From Nocardioides sp. URHA0020 (GTDB taxonomy: Bacteria; Actinomycetota; Actinomycetes; Propionibacteriales; Nocardioidaceae), in the NCBI RefSeq assembly GCF_000620705.1, contig NZ_KK211166.1, positions 411,962-475,961 on the forward strand: a DNA stretch of 64,000 nt. Direction: 5' to 3'. The notes below the pieces were generated by a model. That model saw nothing but the letters and a program-made list of their open reading frames with translations, was not told where the DNA came from and did no database searches. The translations under genes were made by a program, and so were the position numbers. Shown here piece by piece: positions 50,803-58,546 of this stretch (within the stretch, counting starts at the first letter, position 1; every line of letters starts with the position of its first letter).

Positions 50803-51569
50803 TGGATCCGGCAACCCTGATCGGCGTCATCGGCGCCCTGGTCTTCATCGTCGTCGCCAACGTGATGGAGGGCGGCAACCCGATGAGCTTGATGCTCATC
50901 CCGCCGATCCTCCTCGTCGTGGGCGGCACCGTCATGATCTCGCTCGCCGGCGGCACCATCGCCGACTCGAAGCTCGCCGTACGCGGTCTGAAGAAGGCCT
51001 TCACCGGCTCGGCGCAGAACGCCGCGGTGCTGGTGCCCACCCTGGTCTCGCTGTCGGAGAAGGCCCGCCGCGAGGGTCTGCTGGCCCTCGAGGACGCGCT
51101 GACCGAGGTGGACGAGCCGTTCCTGTCGCGTGGTCTGACCATGGCGATCGACGGCACCGACCCCGAGGAGGTCCGCGACATCCTCGAGGCCGAGGTGATC
51201 GCCGTACGCGCCGAGGCCAAGCAGGCCGCCAAGTTCTTCAACGCGGCCGGCGCCTACGCCCCGACCATCGGCATCATCGGCACCGTCATGGGGCTGGTGC
51301 ACGTGCTGGAGAACCTCGCCCAGCCCGAGGAGCTCGGCCACCTCATCGCCGGCGCGTTCGTGGCCACCCTGTGGGGCGTCATGTCCGCCAACGTCTTCTT
51401 CCTGCCGGTCGGTGCGCGCATCCTGCGCCTGGGCGAGCTCGAGACCGCGCGGATGGAGCTGATCATCGAGGGCGTCGCCGCCCTGCAGGCCGGCTCGAAC
51501 CCGCGTGTCGTCGCCCAGCGGCTGCAGTCGCTCCTCCCTGCCGACCAGCGCGAGCCCGAGGCTGCGTGA
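50802..51569 (+). CDS. motA: Flagellar stator protein MotA
   Basis: 255 residues, four helices (TLIGVIGALVFIVVANVM; LIPPILLVVGGTVMISLAGG; APTIGIIGTVMGLVHVLENL; GAFVATLWGVMSANVFFLPVG). The conserved prolines and GTVMGLV segment beside the ion path are present, as is the cytoplasmic loop that contacts FliG. It works with MotB, which follows with an overlapping start. Confidence 0.96.
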   Translation: MDPATLIGVIGALVFIVVANVMEGGNPMSLMLIPPILLVVGGTVMISLAGGTIADSKLAVRGLKKAFTGSAQNAAVLVPTLVSLSEKARREGLLALEDALTEVDEPFLSRGLTMAIDGTDPEEVRDILEAEVIAVRAEAKQAAKFFNAAGAYAPTIGIIGTVMGLVHVLENLAQPEELGHLIAGAFVATLWGVMSANVFFLPVGARILRLGELETARMELIIEGVAALQAGSNPRVVAQRLQSLLPADQREPEAA

Positions 51570-52633
51570 TGACGCCCCCACCCGCCCGGCACGGTCGCCG
51601 GCAGAAGCACGTGGAGCCGGAGGAGCACGTCAACCACGAGCGGTGGCTCGTCACGTACGCCGACATGCTGACGCTGCTGATGGTGCTCTTCATCGTCATG
51701 TTCGCGATGAGCCAGGTGGACCAGACGAAGTACAACGCGCTCAAGAACGGGCTCGCCGACGGCTTCGGGTCGAAGGACTCGGTGCTGAAGGGCTCCGACT
51801 CGATCCTCCAGGAGAAGATGGAGGACCTGAGCCCGAACACCCCCAACCTCTTCGCGAACCTCAGCACCGCGCAGCAGGAGGCGGTCGTGCAGGCGGTCGA
51901 GAAGTCAAAGGAGACCGCGGCCGCAGGCGCGGGCAAGAGCACGACCGAGAGCGCGGCGTACGCCGCCGCCCGCACGGAGTACAACCGTCTCGAGCGGGTA
52001 CGCCGCAAGATCCGCTCCGCCCTCGCGAAGAGGGGGCTCACCGAGGACGTCCAGGCGGTGATCGACGAGCGCGGCCTGGTCGTCAGCCTGGTGTCGAAGC
52101 ACGTGGTCTTCCAGCCCGACGTCGCCCAGCTGAGTCCTCGCGGGCGGAAGGTGGTCGACACCCTCGCGCCGGTGCTGCGTGGCCTGACGGAGCAGCTCCG
52201 CATCGACGGGCACACCAACCAGGTCAAGGTCCACCCGCGCTACTTCGCCACCGACTGGGACCTGTCGGCCGCGCGTGCGGTCACGGTGCTGCGCCGGCTC
52301 AACGAGAGGAACCACGTGCCGGCGTCCCGGCTCTCGGTCTCCGCGTTCGGTCACGAGCGGCCCCTGGTCAACCCGGCCCGACCGCGCGCGCAGGACGTCA
52401 ACAAGCGGGTGGACATCGTCGTCCTCCCCGACGTCGACAGCAACACCCAGGACCTGCTCGACGACATCGCGTCCGGACGGGGTCCGGCCAAGGCGCCCAC
52501 CACGACCGGCACCACGGCCAGCACCACCACCAGCAAGTCCAGCAGCACGACCGACAGCACGGGAGCCAGCAACGACGCCGGCCACACGATCGACGACACG
52601 GCCGCGGGCACCGGCCAGCAAGGACGGGGATGA
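51569..52633 (+). CDS. motB: Flagellar stator protein MotB
   Basis: 354 residues. A single helix follows a short cytoplasmic part, WLVTYADMLTLLMVLFIVMFAMSQVD, whose Asp in YADM is the ion-binding residue. The OmpA-like peptidoglycan domain has QLRIDGHTNQVKVHPRYFATDWDLSAARAVTVLRRL and FGHERPLVNPARPRAQDVNKRVDIVVL. The Thr/Ser-rich tail of about 60 residues is unusual. It anchors the stator to the wall. Confidence 0.95.
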   Translation: MTPPPARHGRRQKHVEPEEHVNHERWLVTYADMLTLLMVLFIVMFAMSQVDQTKYNALKNGLADGFGSKDSVLKGSDSILQEKMEDLSPNTPNLFANLSTAQQEAVVQAVEKSKETAAAGAGKSTTESAAYAAARTEYNRLERVRRKIRSALAKRGLTEDVQAVIDERGLVVSLVSKHVVFQPDVAQLSPRGRKVVDTLAPVLRGLTEQLRIDGHTNQVKVHPRYFATDWDLSAARAVTVLRRLNERNHVPASRLSVSAFGHERPLVNPARPRAQDVNKRVDIVVLPDVDSNTQDLLDDIASGRGPAKAPTTTGTTASTTTSKSSSTTDSTGASNDAGHTIDDTAAGTGQQGRG

Positions 52634-52634
52634 C

Positions 52635-53090
52635 ATGGCGACCAAGACAGCCGACAAGGCCGAGGACAAGGCGGAGGGCACCGAGGAGGAGGGCGGCTCG
52701 CGCGGGATCCTCAAGAAGGTCCTGATCCTGGTCGGCGTGCTCGTCGTCGTCGCCGGCGCCGCCTGGTTCTTCGTGCTGAAGCCGTCCCCGCCCAAGAAGA
52801 TCGAGCCCGGCGAGATCGTGACCCTGGACTCGACCCAGGTGAACCTCGCGGGTGGGCACTACCTGCGGCTGGGCCTGGCCCTGCAGCTGACGACCGACGC
52901 CGTCGCCGACGACGTCGACGGCAGCAAGGCGCTCGACGCCGCGATCGACATGTTCAGCGGGCGCAAGATGGCGAACCTGTCGCAGCCGGCCCGTCGCGAC
53001 GAGCTCAAGGAGAAGCTGGCCGACAAGCTCAAGGAGAGCTACGAGGGGGAGGTGATGGACGTCTACTTCACCGAGTTCGTGACCCAGTGA
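52635..53090 (+). CDS. fliL: Flagellar basal-body-associated protein FliL
   Basis: 151 residues. An acidic N-terminus and one helix (KKVLILVGVLVVVAGAAWFFVL) precede the periplasmic-type FliL domain (EIVTLDSTQVNLAGGHYLRLGLALQLT; the C-terminal KESYEGEVMDVYFTEFVTQ). FliL supports the stator. It starts two bases after motB. Confidence 0.92.
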   Translation: MATKTADKAEDKAEGTEEEGGSRGILKKVLILVGVLVVVAGAAWFFVLKPSPPKKIEPGEIVTLDSTQVNLAGGHYLRLGLALQLTTDAVADDVDGSKALDAAIDMFSGRKMANLSQPARRDELKEKLADKLKESYEGEVMDVYFTEFVTQ

Positions 53091-53135
53091 GGCACCGCTG
53101 CCGCACGGTGATCCAGGTCACCTCGACACAATCGC

Positions 53136-53160
53136 TCAGGTAGGGGCGCACGGAGCCGAT
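53136..53160 (+). promoter_or_regulatory. Sigma-28-like promoter of fliM-flhA
   Basis: TCAG (53136-53139), 15 bases, GCCGAT (53155-53160, followed by TC). The predicted start near 53167 falls only about four bases before the fliM GTG, so the message may be leaderless. Confidence 0.65.
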
Positions 53161-53170
53161 TCGTCTCTCC

Positions 53171-54127
53171 GTGCCGCCCTCAGATACCCCTGACTCACCC
53201 CCCGGCGCCCTCGTGGCGGACCGGGGCGGTCGTCGTGCCCCGACGGAGCCCGTCCTCTACGACTTCCGGCGTCCGATCCAACTCTCGCGAGAGCACTCGC
53301 GGATGCTCCAGGTCGCGCTGGACGGCTTCTGCCGTCAGGCCACGACCGTGATGACGTCGTCCCTGCGCACCGTCTGCGCGGTGACGCTGACCGGGATCGA
53401 GCAGAGCAGCTACGCGGAGTACGTCGACTCGCTCGAGGGCACGACGTACCTCACGATCTTCTCGGCCGAGCCGCTGCTCAGCAAGTGCGTGCTCGAGATC
53501 CCGCTCACCGCCGTGATGACCGCCGTCGACCACATGCTCGGCGGCCCGGGTCGTGACGACCAGCCCGAGCGTCCGCTGACGGAGATCGAGACCGGGGTCT
53601 CCCGGGGCCTGATCGAGCGTCTGCTCCACGAGCTGCGCTACTCGATGGCGTCGATCGTGGCGTTCGAGCCGGTCATCACCGGCGTCGAGTACAGCCCGCA
53701 GTTCGCCCAGGTGGCCGGCGCCTCGGACGTCATGGTCGCCGTGCACCTCGAGCTGAAGCTCAACGAGCGCTCGTTCCGGATGTCCATGTGCATGCCGTTC
53801 TCGGGCCTGCTCCCCCACCTCCTCCGCGCCGCGGCGCCGGCGCCGGTGTCGGACCGTGAGCGCGCCCAGCGCGCCCGGTCAGCAGCGGTGCTCAAGGACC
53901 AGTTCCAGCGCGTCCCCGTCGACGTCACCGTCCGGCTCCGCCCGACCACGCTGAGCCCCGGCGACCTCGCCGCGCTGCAGCCCGGCGACGCCATCCGTCT
54001 CAACCATCCCGCGTCCGCACCCCTCGAGGTGGTGGTGGACGGCATCAACTTCGCGCATGCCAGCGCCGGAACCAGTGGGTTCCGGCTCGCCGCCCTGATC
54101 GTAGGCACCCCCAAGGAGACCCCGTGA
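53171..54127 (+). CDS. fliM: Flagellar motor switch protein FliM
   Basis: 318 residues. YDFRRPIQLSREHSRMLQVALDGFCRQATTVMTSSLRT, VDHMLGGPGRDDQPERPLTEIETGVSRGLIERLLHEL and the C-terminal SpoA domain (DVTVRLRPTTLSPGDLAALQPGDAIRLNHP) are clear. The usual N-terminal CheY-binding motif (LSQxEIDxLL) is absent; a Pro-rich stretch stands there. GTG 53213 is an alternative start that would remove it altogether. Confidence 0.93.
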   Translation: MPPSDTPDSPPGALVADRGGRRAPTEPVLYDFRRPIQLSREHSRMLQVALDGFCRQATTVMTSSLRTVCAVTLTGIEQSSYAEYVDSLEGTTYLTIFSAEPLLSKCVLEIPLTAVMTAVDHMLGGPGRDDQPERPLTEIETGVSRGLIERLLHELRYSMASIVAFEPVITGVEYSPQFAQVAGASDVMVAVHLELKLNERSFRMSMCMPFSGLLPHLLRAAAPAPVSDRERAQRARSAAVLKDQFQRVPVDVTVRLRPTTLSPGDLAALQPGDAIRLNHPASAPLEVVVDGINFAHASAGTSGFRLAALIVGTPKETP

Positions 54128-54915
54128 CCACGAAGAACACCGCTGCCGAGCTCGTGCTCAGCACCGCTGCAGCCGCCGGAGCGGCGGTGCTGCCGTCCAA
54201 CGAGCCGCTGACCGTCGGCACGATCGCGCCGGGCGACCCCAAGATCGCCGGCCCCTTCGCCGGCGCCGTCATCGCGGACCTCGACGCCGCGGTCCCCGGC
54301 CGGATCGCCGTGCTGGTCGGCCAGGAGCTGGTCGCCGCCCTGGCCGAGAGCCCGCTCGGCGGACTCGACCTCGCCGCGGCGCTGCAGCCCACGCTCGACG
54401 CGGTCGCCTCCGCCCTGCACGGCCGGGTCGGCGCTGCCCGCGAGGTCGCGCTCGGCGAGGTCGACCGTGACGTCACCTCCCCCTTCTCGGTCGCGTTCCT
54501 CAACGCCACCTCGGTCGCCGCCGCGGTCCTGGTGCCCGACAACGTCCTGGCCGGCGCCCACAACGTCGAGCTGTCCGCCGAGGCCATCGCCCTCGACGGG
54601 CCCGACGACGCCGCGCCCGGCAACGTCCTGTCCTCGGTCGGCCACCTCGACCCGACGACCCGCAGCACCCCGGGCATCGAGCTGCTGCACGGCGTCGACA
54701 TGGAGGTGACCGTCGAGATCGGTCGCACCCGGATGACGGTGCGCGACCTGCTCGACCTGACCCCCGGAGCCGTCCTGGAGCTGGACCGCGCAGCGGGGAG
54801 CCCGGCCGACCTGCTCGTGAACGGCCGCCTCATCGCCCGCGGCGAGGTCGTGGTCATCGACGAGGACTTCGGTCTTCGCATCACCGAGATCGCCGTCGAC
54901 GCGGCAGCGAGCTGA
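54124..54915 (+). CDS. fliN: Flagellar motor switch protein FliN with long N-terminus
   Basis: 263 residues, longer than plain FliN (about 130). The C-terminal SpoA domain is LLHGVDMEVTVEIGRTRMTVRDLLDLTPGAVLELDRAAGSPADLLVNGRLIARGEVVVIDEDFGLRITEI. The first 170 residues are Ala-rich and resemble the regulatory domain of FliY-type proteins without the CheC phosphatase motif that I could recognise. Part of the C-ring. GTGA overlap with fliM. Confidence 0.9.
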   Translation: MTTKNTAAELVLSTAAAAGAAVLPSNEPLTVGTIAPGDPKIAGPFAGAVIADLDAAVPGRIAVLVGQELVAALAESPLGGLDLAAALQPTLDAVASALHGRVGAAREVALGEVDRDVTSPFSVAFLNATSVAAAVLVPDNVLAGAHNVELSAEAIALDGPDDAAPGNVLSSVGHLDPTTRSTPGIELLHGVDMEVTVEIGRTRMTVRDLLDLTPGAVLELDRAAGSPADLLVNGRLIARGEVVVIDEDFGLRITEIAVDAAAS

Positions 54916-54924
54916 CCGGCAGAC

Positions 54925-55437
54925 ATGCTCGAGCTCGCTATCCGGTTGGTCTTCTCCCTGGCCGTCGTCCTGGGTCTCCTCCTGCTGCTGACCAAGTTCG
55001 GCGCCCGTCGCTTCCGCGGCGGCAAGGAGTCCATGGTCCAGGTGCTGCACCGCCAGCACCTCTCGCGCGGCACCGCCGTCTCGGTCATCTCCGTGGGCAC
55101 CCGCGTCCTCGTCCTGGGCACCACCGAGCACCAGGTCCGGGTCCTCGCCGAGCTGGAGCCCGACGAGATCATGGAGCACCTGCCGGCCGAGCTCCCTGAG
55201 CTCACCGCACTCACCGGGCTCGACGACCTCGACAGCCTCGACAGCCTCGACAGCCTCGACAGCGCAGACTCCTACGCCCTGCAGGCCGTCCCGGCCGTCC
55301 CGGCCGTCCCGGCCGCCCCCGCCGCCCCCAGGCCCCCGGCCACGGCCGGCGCTGCGACCGGCGCCCTCGCGGGCTCGGTCCTCAGCCTCGACACCTGGCG
55401 CCAGGCGCTCGCCGCAGCCACCGGGAAGGCATCGTGA
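54925..55437 (+). CDS. fliO: Flagellar biosynthesis protein FliO
   Basis: 170 residues. One N-terminal helix (LAIRLVFSLAVVLGLLLLLTKFGARRF) and the FliO core MVQVLHRQHLSRGTAVSVISVGTRVLVLGTTEHQVRVLAEL. It helps assemble the FliP-FliQ-FliR export gate. The C-terminal half is low-complexity, with LDS and VPA repeats encoded by 9-base tandem repeats. Stop overlaps fliP. Confidence 0.9.
   Translation: MLELAIRLVFSLAVVLGLLLLLTKFGARRFRGGKESMVQVLHRQHLSRGTAVSVISVGTRVLVLGTTEHQVRVLAELEPDEIMEHLPAELPELTALTGLDDLDSLDSLDSLDSADSYALQAVPAVPAVPAAPAAPRPPATAGAATGALAGSVLSLDTWRQALAAATGKAS
55228..55314 (+). repeat. 9-base tandem repeats inside fliO
   Basis: CTCGACAGC is repeated four times at 55228-55263 (Leu-Asp-Ser), and GTCCCGGCC three times at 55288-55314 (Val-Pro-Ala). 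Both keep the frame. Confidence 0.9.
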
Positions 55438-56243
55438 TCGCCGCCGTACGCCGCGCCGTCACCCTGCTGAGCGCGCTCGTCGTCACCGTCGTGATCCCGG
55501 CCGTCGTGCTGCCGCTGGCGGCCCGGGCCGACCCGACCAGCCCGGCCGGCCCGACGGGCCCGACCGGAGCCACCGGGGGCTCCAACGTCACCATCGACCT
55601 CGATGGACTGACCAACGCCCCGAGCTCGTCGGTCACGGTGCTGATCGGGCTCACCCTGGTCTCCCTGCTCCCGGCGATCCTGCTCAGCTGCACGGCCTTC
55701 ACCAAGATCTTCGTGGTGCTCGGCCTGACCCGCAACGCGCTCGGTCTCCAGCAGACCCCGCCCAACCAGGTGCTCGCCGGGCTGGCCCTCTTCCTCAGCC
55801 TCTTCGTGATGGGTCCGGTGCTCAGCGAGATCAACGACATCGCCCTCCAGCCCTACCTGGCCGGTGAGCTCAGCGCGGGGACCGCGCTGCAGACCGGCAT
55901 GGAGCCGCTGCGCGGGTTCATGCTCGAGAACACCGACGACGACGAGCTCGAGCTGCTCACCAACGTGGCCGACCGCGACCTGCCGACCGACCGCACCGAG
56001 GTCTCGACCGCGACGCTGATCCCGGCCTTCGTGCTGACCGAGCTGAAGCAGGCCTTCATCATCGGGTTCATCATCTTCATCCCGTTCCTGGTCATCGACC
56101 TGGTGGTGAGCGGGGCGCTGATGGCGCTCGGCATGATGATGATGCCGCCGGTGATGGTGTCACTGCCCTTCAAGCTGTTGCTGTTCGTGATGGTCGACGG
56201 CTGGGCCCTCGTCATCAAGTCCCTCGTCGCGAGCTACGGGTAG
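55434..56243 (+). CDS. fliP: Flagellar export gate protein FliP
   Basis: 269 residues. A cleavable signal-like N-terminus (AVTLLSALVVTVVIPAVVLPLAARA) is followed by the family core: LIGLTLVSLLPAILLSCTAFTKIFVVLGLTRNALGLQQTPPNQVLAGLALFLSLFVMGPV and LIPAFVLTELKQAFIIGFIIFIPFLVIDLVVSGALMALGMMMMPPVMVSLPFKLLLFVMVDGW. GTG start. Confidence 0.97.
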   Translation: MIAAVRRAVTLLSALVVTVVIPAVVLPLAARADPTSPAGPTGPTGATGGSNVTIDLDGLTNAPSSSVTVLIGLTLVSLLPAILLSCTAFTKIFVVLGLTRNALGLQQTPPNQVLAGLALFLSLFVMGPVLSEINDIALQPYLAGELSAGTALQTGMEPLRGFMLENTDDDELELLTNVADRDLPTDRTEVSTATLIPAFVLTELKQAFIIGFIIFIPFLVIDLVVSGALMALGMMMMPPVMVSLPFKLLLFVMVDGWALVIKSLVASYG

Positions 56244-56248
56244 GCGCC

Positions 56249-56518
56249 ATGTCTGACACTGCCATCATCCACATCGCCCTGCAGACGATGCTGGTCGCCC
56301 TCAAGCTCTCTGCCCCGATCCTGGTGACGTCCCTCGTCATCGGCTTCACGGTCTCGCTCTTCCAGTCGCTGACCCAGATCCAGGAGGTCACGCTCGCGTT
56401 CGTGCCCAAGCTGGTCGGCGTCGGCATCGCCCTGCTGCTGTGCGGCAACTGGATGATGCACACCCTGGTGTCCTTCACGAACGACCTCTTCGACGGCATC
56501 CCGTCGTTGTTGGGCTGA
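56249..56518 (+). CDS. fliQ: Flagellar export gate protein FliQ
   Basis: 89 residues, two helices (ALQTMLVALKLSAPILVTSLVIGFTVSLFQSLTQIQEVTLAFVPKLVGVGIALLLCGNWM). Canonical FliQ; five bases after fliP. Confidence 0.96.
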   Translation: MSDTAIIHIALQTMLVALKLSAPILVTSLVIGFTVSLFQSLTQIQEVTLAFVPKLVGVGIALLLCGNWMMHTLVSFTNDLFDGIPSLLG

Positions 56519-56537
56519 GGACCGAGCGCACCCGCCG

Positions 56538-57299
56538 ATGACCCTCACCATCTCGGGGGAGCCCCTCGTGGCCTACCTCCTGGCCTCCGTGCGCATCGTC
56601 GCCTGGCTGGCCGTCGTACCGCCGTTCTCCGGCCGGACGGTGCCGTCGATGGTCAAGGTGGTCGTGTCGCTGGGCCTGGCCTTCGCCGTCGTGCCCAACG
56701 GCGACAGCATCCCCCTCGACACCGTCGGACTGCTGCTCAACGTCGCCACCCAGGTGCTGATCGGGGTCGCGATGGGCTTCGTCACCTACCTCCTGCTGGC
56801 CGCGATCGCGGCGGCCGGAAGCCTGATCGACGTGTTCGGCGGGTTCTCCCTGGCGCAGGGCTTCGACCCGCTGTCGATGAACTCCACGACCGTCTTCGGC
56901 AAGTTCCACCAGATGCTCGCCACGGTCTTGCTCTTCGTGAGCGGCGGTCACCTGATGGTGATCGGGGGACTGCTGCAGACCTTCAAGTTCCTGCCCCTGG
57001 GCACCTCGCCCGACTGGAGCAGCGCACCCGACGTCTTCCTGACGGCGTTCGGCCTCTTCTTCACCACCGCGGTCCAGATCGCGCTGCCCATGATCGCCGT
57101 GCTCTTCCTCGCCGACGTCGGCCTTGCCCTGCTCACCAAGGTCGCGCCGCAGATGCAGGCGATGACCGTCATGTTCCCGGTCAAGATCGGTCTGACGCTC
57201 CTGCTCGTCGGTCTCTCGTTCCCGGTCATCCCCCACGCCCTCGACCGGATGGTCGACCTGTCGACCCAGGCGATGTCGACGTTGTCGGGAGTGGGGTGA
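56538..57299 (+). CDS. fliR: Flagellar export gate protein FliR
   Basis: 253 residues, six hydrophobic segments. LASVRIVAWLAVVPPFSGRTVPSMVKVVVSLGLAFAV, AAAGSLIDVFGGFSLAQGFDPLSMNSTTVFGKFHQML and LPMIAVLFLADVGLALLTKVAPQMQAMTVMFPVKIGLTLLLVGL are typical. It completes the FliPQR export gate. Confidence 0.95.
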   Translation: MTLTISGEPLVAYLLASVRIVAWLAVVPPFSGRTVPSMVKVVVSLGLAFAVVPNGDSIPLDTVGLLLNVATQVLIGVAMGFVTYLLLAAIAAAGSLIDVFGGFSLAQGFDPLSMNSTTVFGKFHQMLATVLLFVSGGHLMVIGGLLQTFKFLPLGTSPDWSSAPDVFLTAFGLFFTTAVQIALPMIAVLFLADVGLALLTKVAPQMQAMTVMFPVKIGLTLLLVGLSFPVIPHALDRMVDLSTQAMSTLSGVG

Positions 57300-57306
57300 G
57301 CATCCG

Positions 57307-58452
57307 GTGAGCGAGGAGAAGTCCGAGAAGGCGACATCCAAGAAGAACAAGCAGAACCGCAAGGAGGGCAAGGTCCCGCGCACCCAGGAGCTGGGGGCCT
57401 GGTCGGCGCTCGCGCTCTTCGCGGTGGCCCTGCCCAAGCTGCTCGGGCGCGAGGCGACGGCGCTGCAGAACCTGATGGCGGCCAGCCTCAGCATGGGCGG
57501 CGAGGCAGATGTCGAGAAGGCGCTCGGGCTGCTCGGACAGGGCCTGTGGCACGTCCTGGTGGCCCTGCTGCTCCTCGGCACCGGAGTCATGCTGGTCGGC
57601 GTCGCCGGCGCGATCGCCCAGGGCGGCTTCTACATCGCCTCCAGCTCGGTGAAGCCGAAGCTGTCCAAGCTCAACCCCCTCCAGGGCATCAAGCGGATGT
57701 TCGGCGTGCGCGCCTTCTGGGAGGCCGCGAAGATGCTGGTGCGCAGCGCCGTCGTGGTGGTCCTCGTGTGGATGACGATCAAGGCTGCGATGCCGATGGT
57801 CGGTGGCTTCGTCCCGGTCCAGGTGGTGCTCGACCAGACGGCCGCCAGCGCCCTGTCGATGATCCGCAACGTCGCCGTGGTCGGGATCGTGCTCGGCGCG
57901 GCCGACTACGTCATGCAACGCCGGCTGGTCGGCAAGCAGGCGCGGATGACCAAGGAGGAGGTCAAGCAGGAGCACAAGCAGTCCGAGGGTGACCCGATGC
58001 TCAAGGGCGCCATCCGGTCGCGACAGCTCGCCGCCTCACGCAACCGGATGATGGCGGACGTCCCGACCGCTGACTTCGTCCTCGTCAACCCGACCCACGT
58101 CGCCGTCGCGCTGCGCTACGACCCCCAGCGCGGCGCCCCCCGCGTGGTCGCCCGCGGCGCCGGCGTGATCGCGACCGCCATCCGGGAGAAGGCCGGTGAG
58201 GCCCGGGTGCCGCTCGTGCGGGACATCCCGCTCGCCCGCGCTCTCTACAGCTCGACCACGGTCGGCCAGGAGATCCCCGCCGAGCTCTTCGCGGCGGTCG
58301 CCCACGTGCTCGCGTTCGTGATCAGTCGGCGTACCCACGGCCAGTGGGGCGGGGAGCACACGAGCCCGCGGCCCGAGGGCGAGCTGCCCGCGGTGACCCC
58401 GCACGGACATCGTCGCCGGAATGCCTCAGGCGCTGCCCTCGCCGGCCGATGA
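57307..58452 (+). CDS. flhB: Flagellar export switch protein FlhB
   Basis: 381 residues. The N-terminal lysine-rich segment EKSEKATSKKNKQNRKEGKVPRTQELGAW precedes four helices. The cytoplasmic domain carries the self-cleavage motif NPTH in FVLVNPTHVAVALRYDPQRGAPRVVARGAG and LARALYSSTTVGQEIPAELFAAVAHVLAFV. Cleavage lets FliK switch export from hook to filament proteins. GTG start seven bases after fliR. Confidence 0.97.
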   Translation: MSEEKSEKATSKKNKQNRKEGKVPRTQELGAWSALALFAVALPKLLGREATALQNLMAASLSMGGEADVEKALGLLGQGLWHVLVALLLLGTGVMLVGVAGAIAQGGFYIASSSVKPKLSKLNPLQGIKRMFGVRAFWEAAKMLVRSAVVVVLVWMTIKAAMPMVGGFVPVQVVLDQTAASALSMIRNVAVVGIVLGAADYVMQRRLVGKQARMTKEEVKQEHKQSEGDPMLKGAIRSRQLAASRNRMMADVPTADFVLVNPTHVAVALRYDPQRGAPRVVARGAGVIATAIREKAGEARVPLVRDIPLARALYSSTTVGQEIPAELFAAVAHVLAFVISRRTHGQWGGEHTSPRPEGELPAVTPHGHRRRNASGAALAGR

Positions 58453-58546
58453 ACCCCCTGGACCCCAGGACGGAGTCACAGATCGGTGCCACGGACGGCG
58501 CGCACAGTCCTGTGCTCGACCCGTTCGAACTCCTGGAGGACCGACC

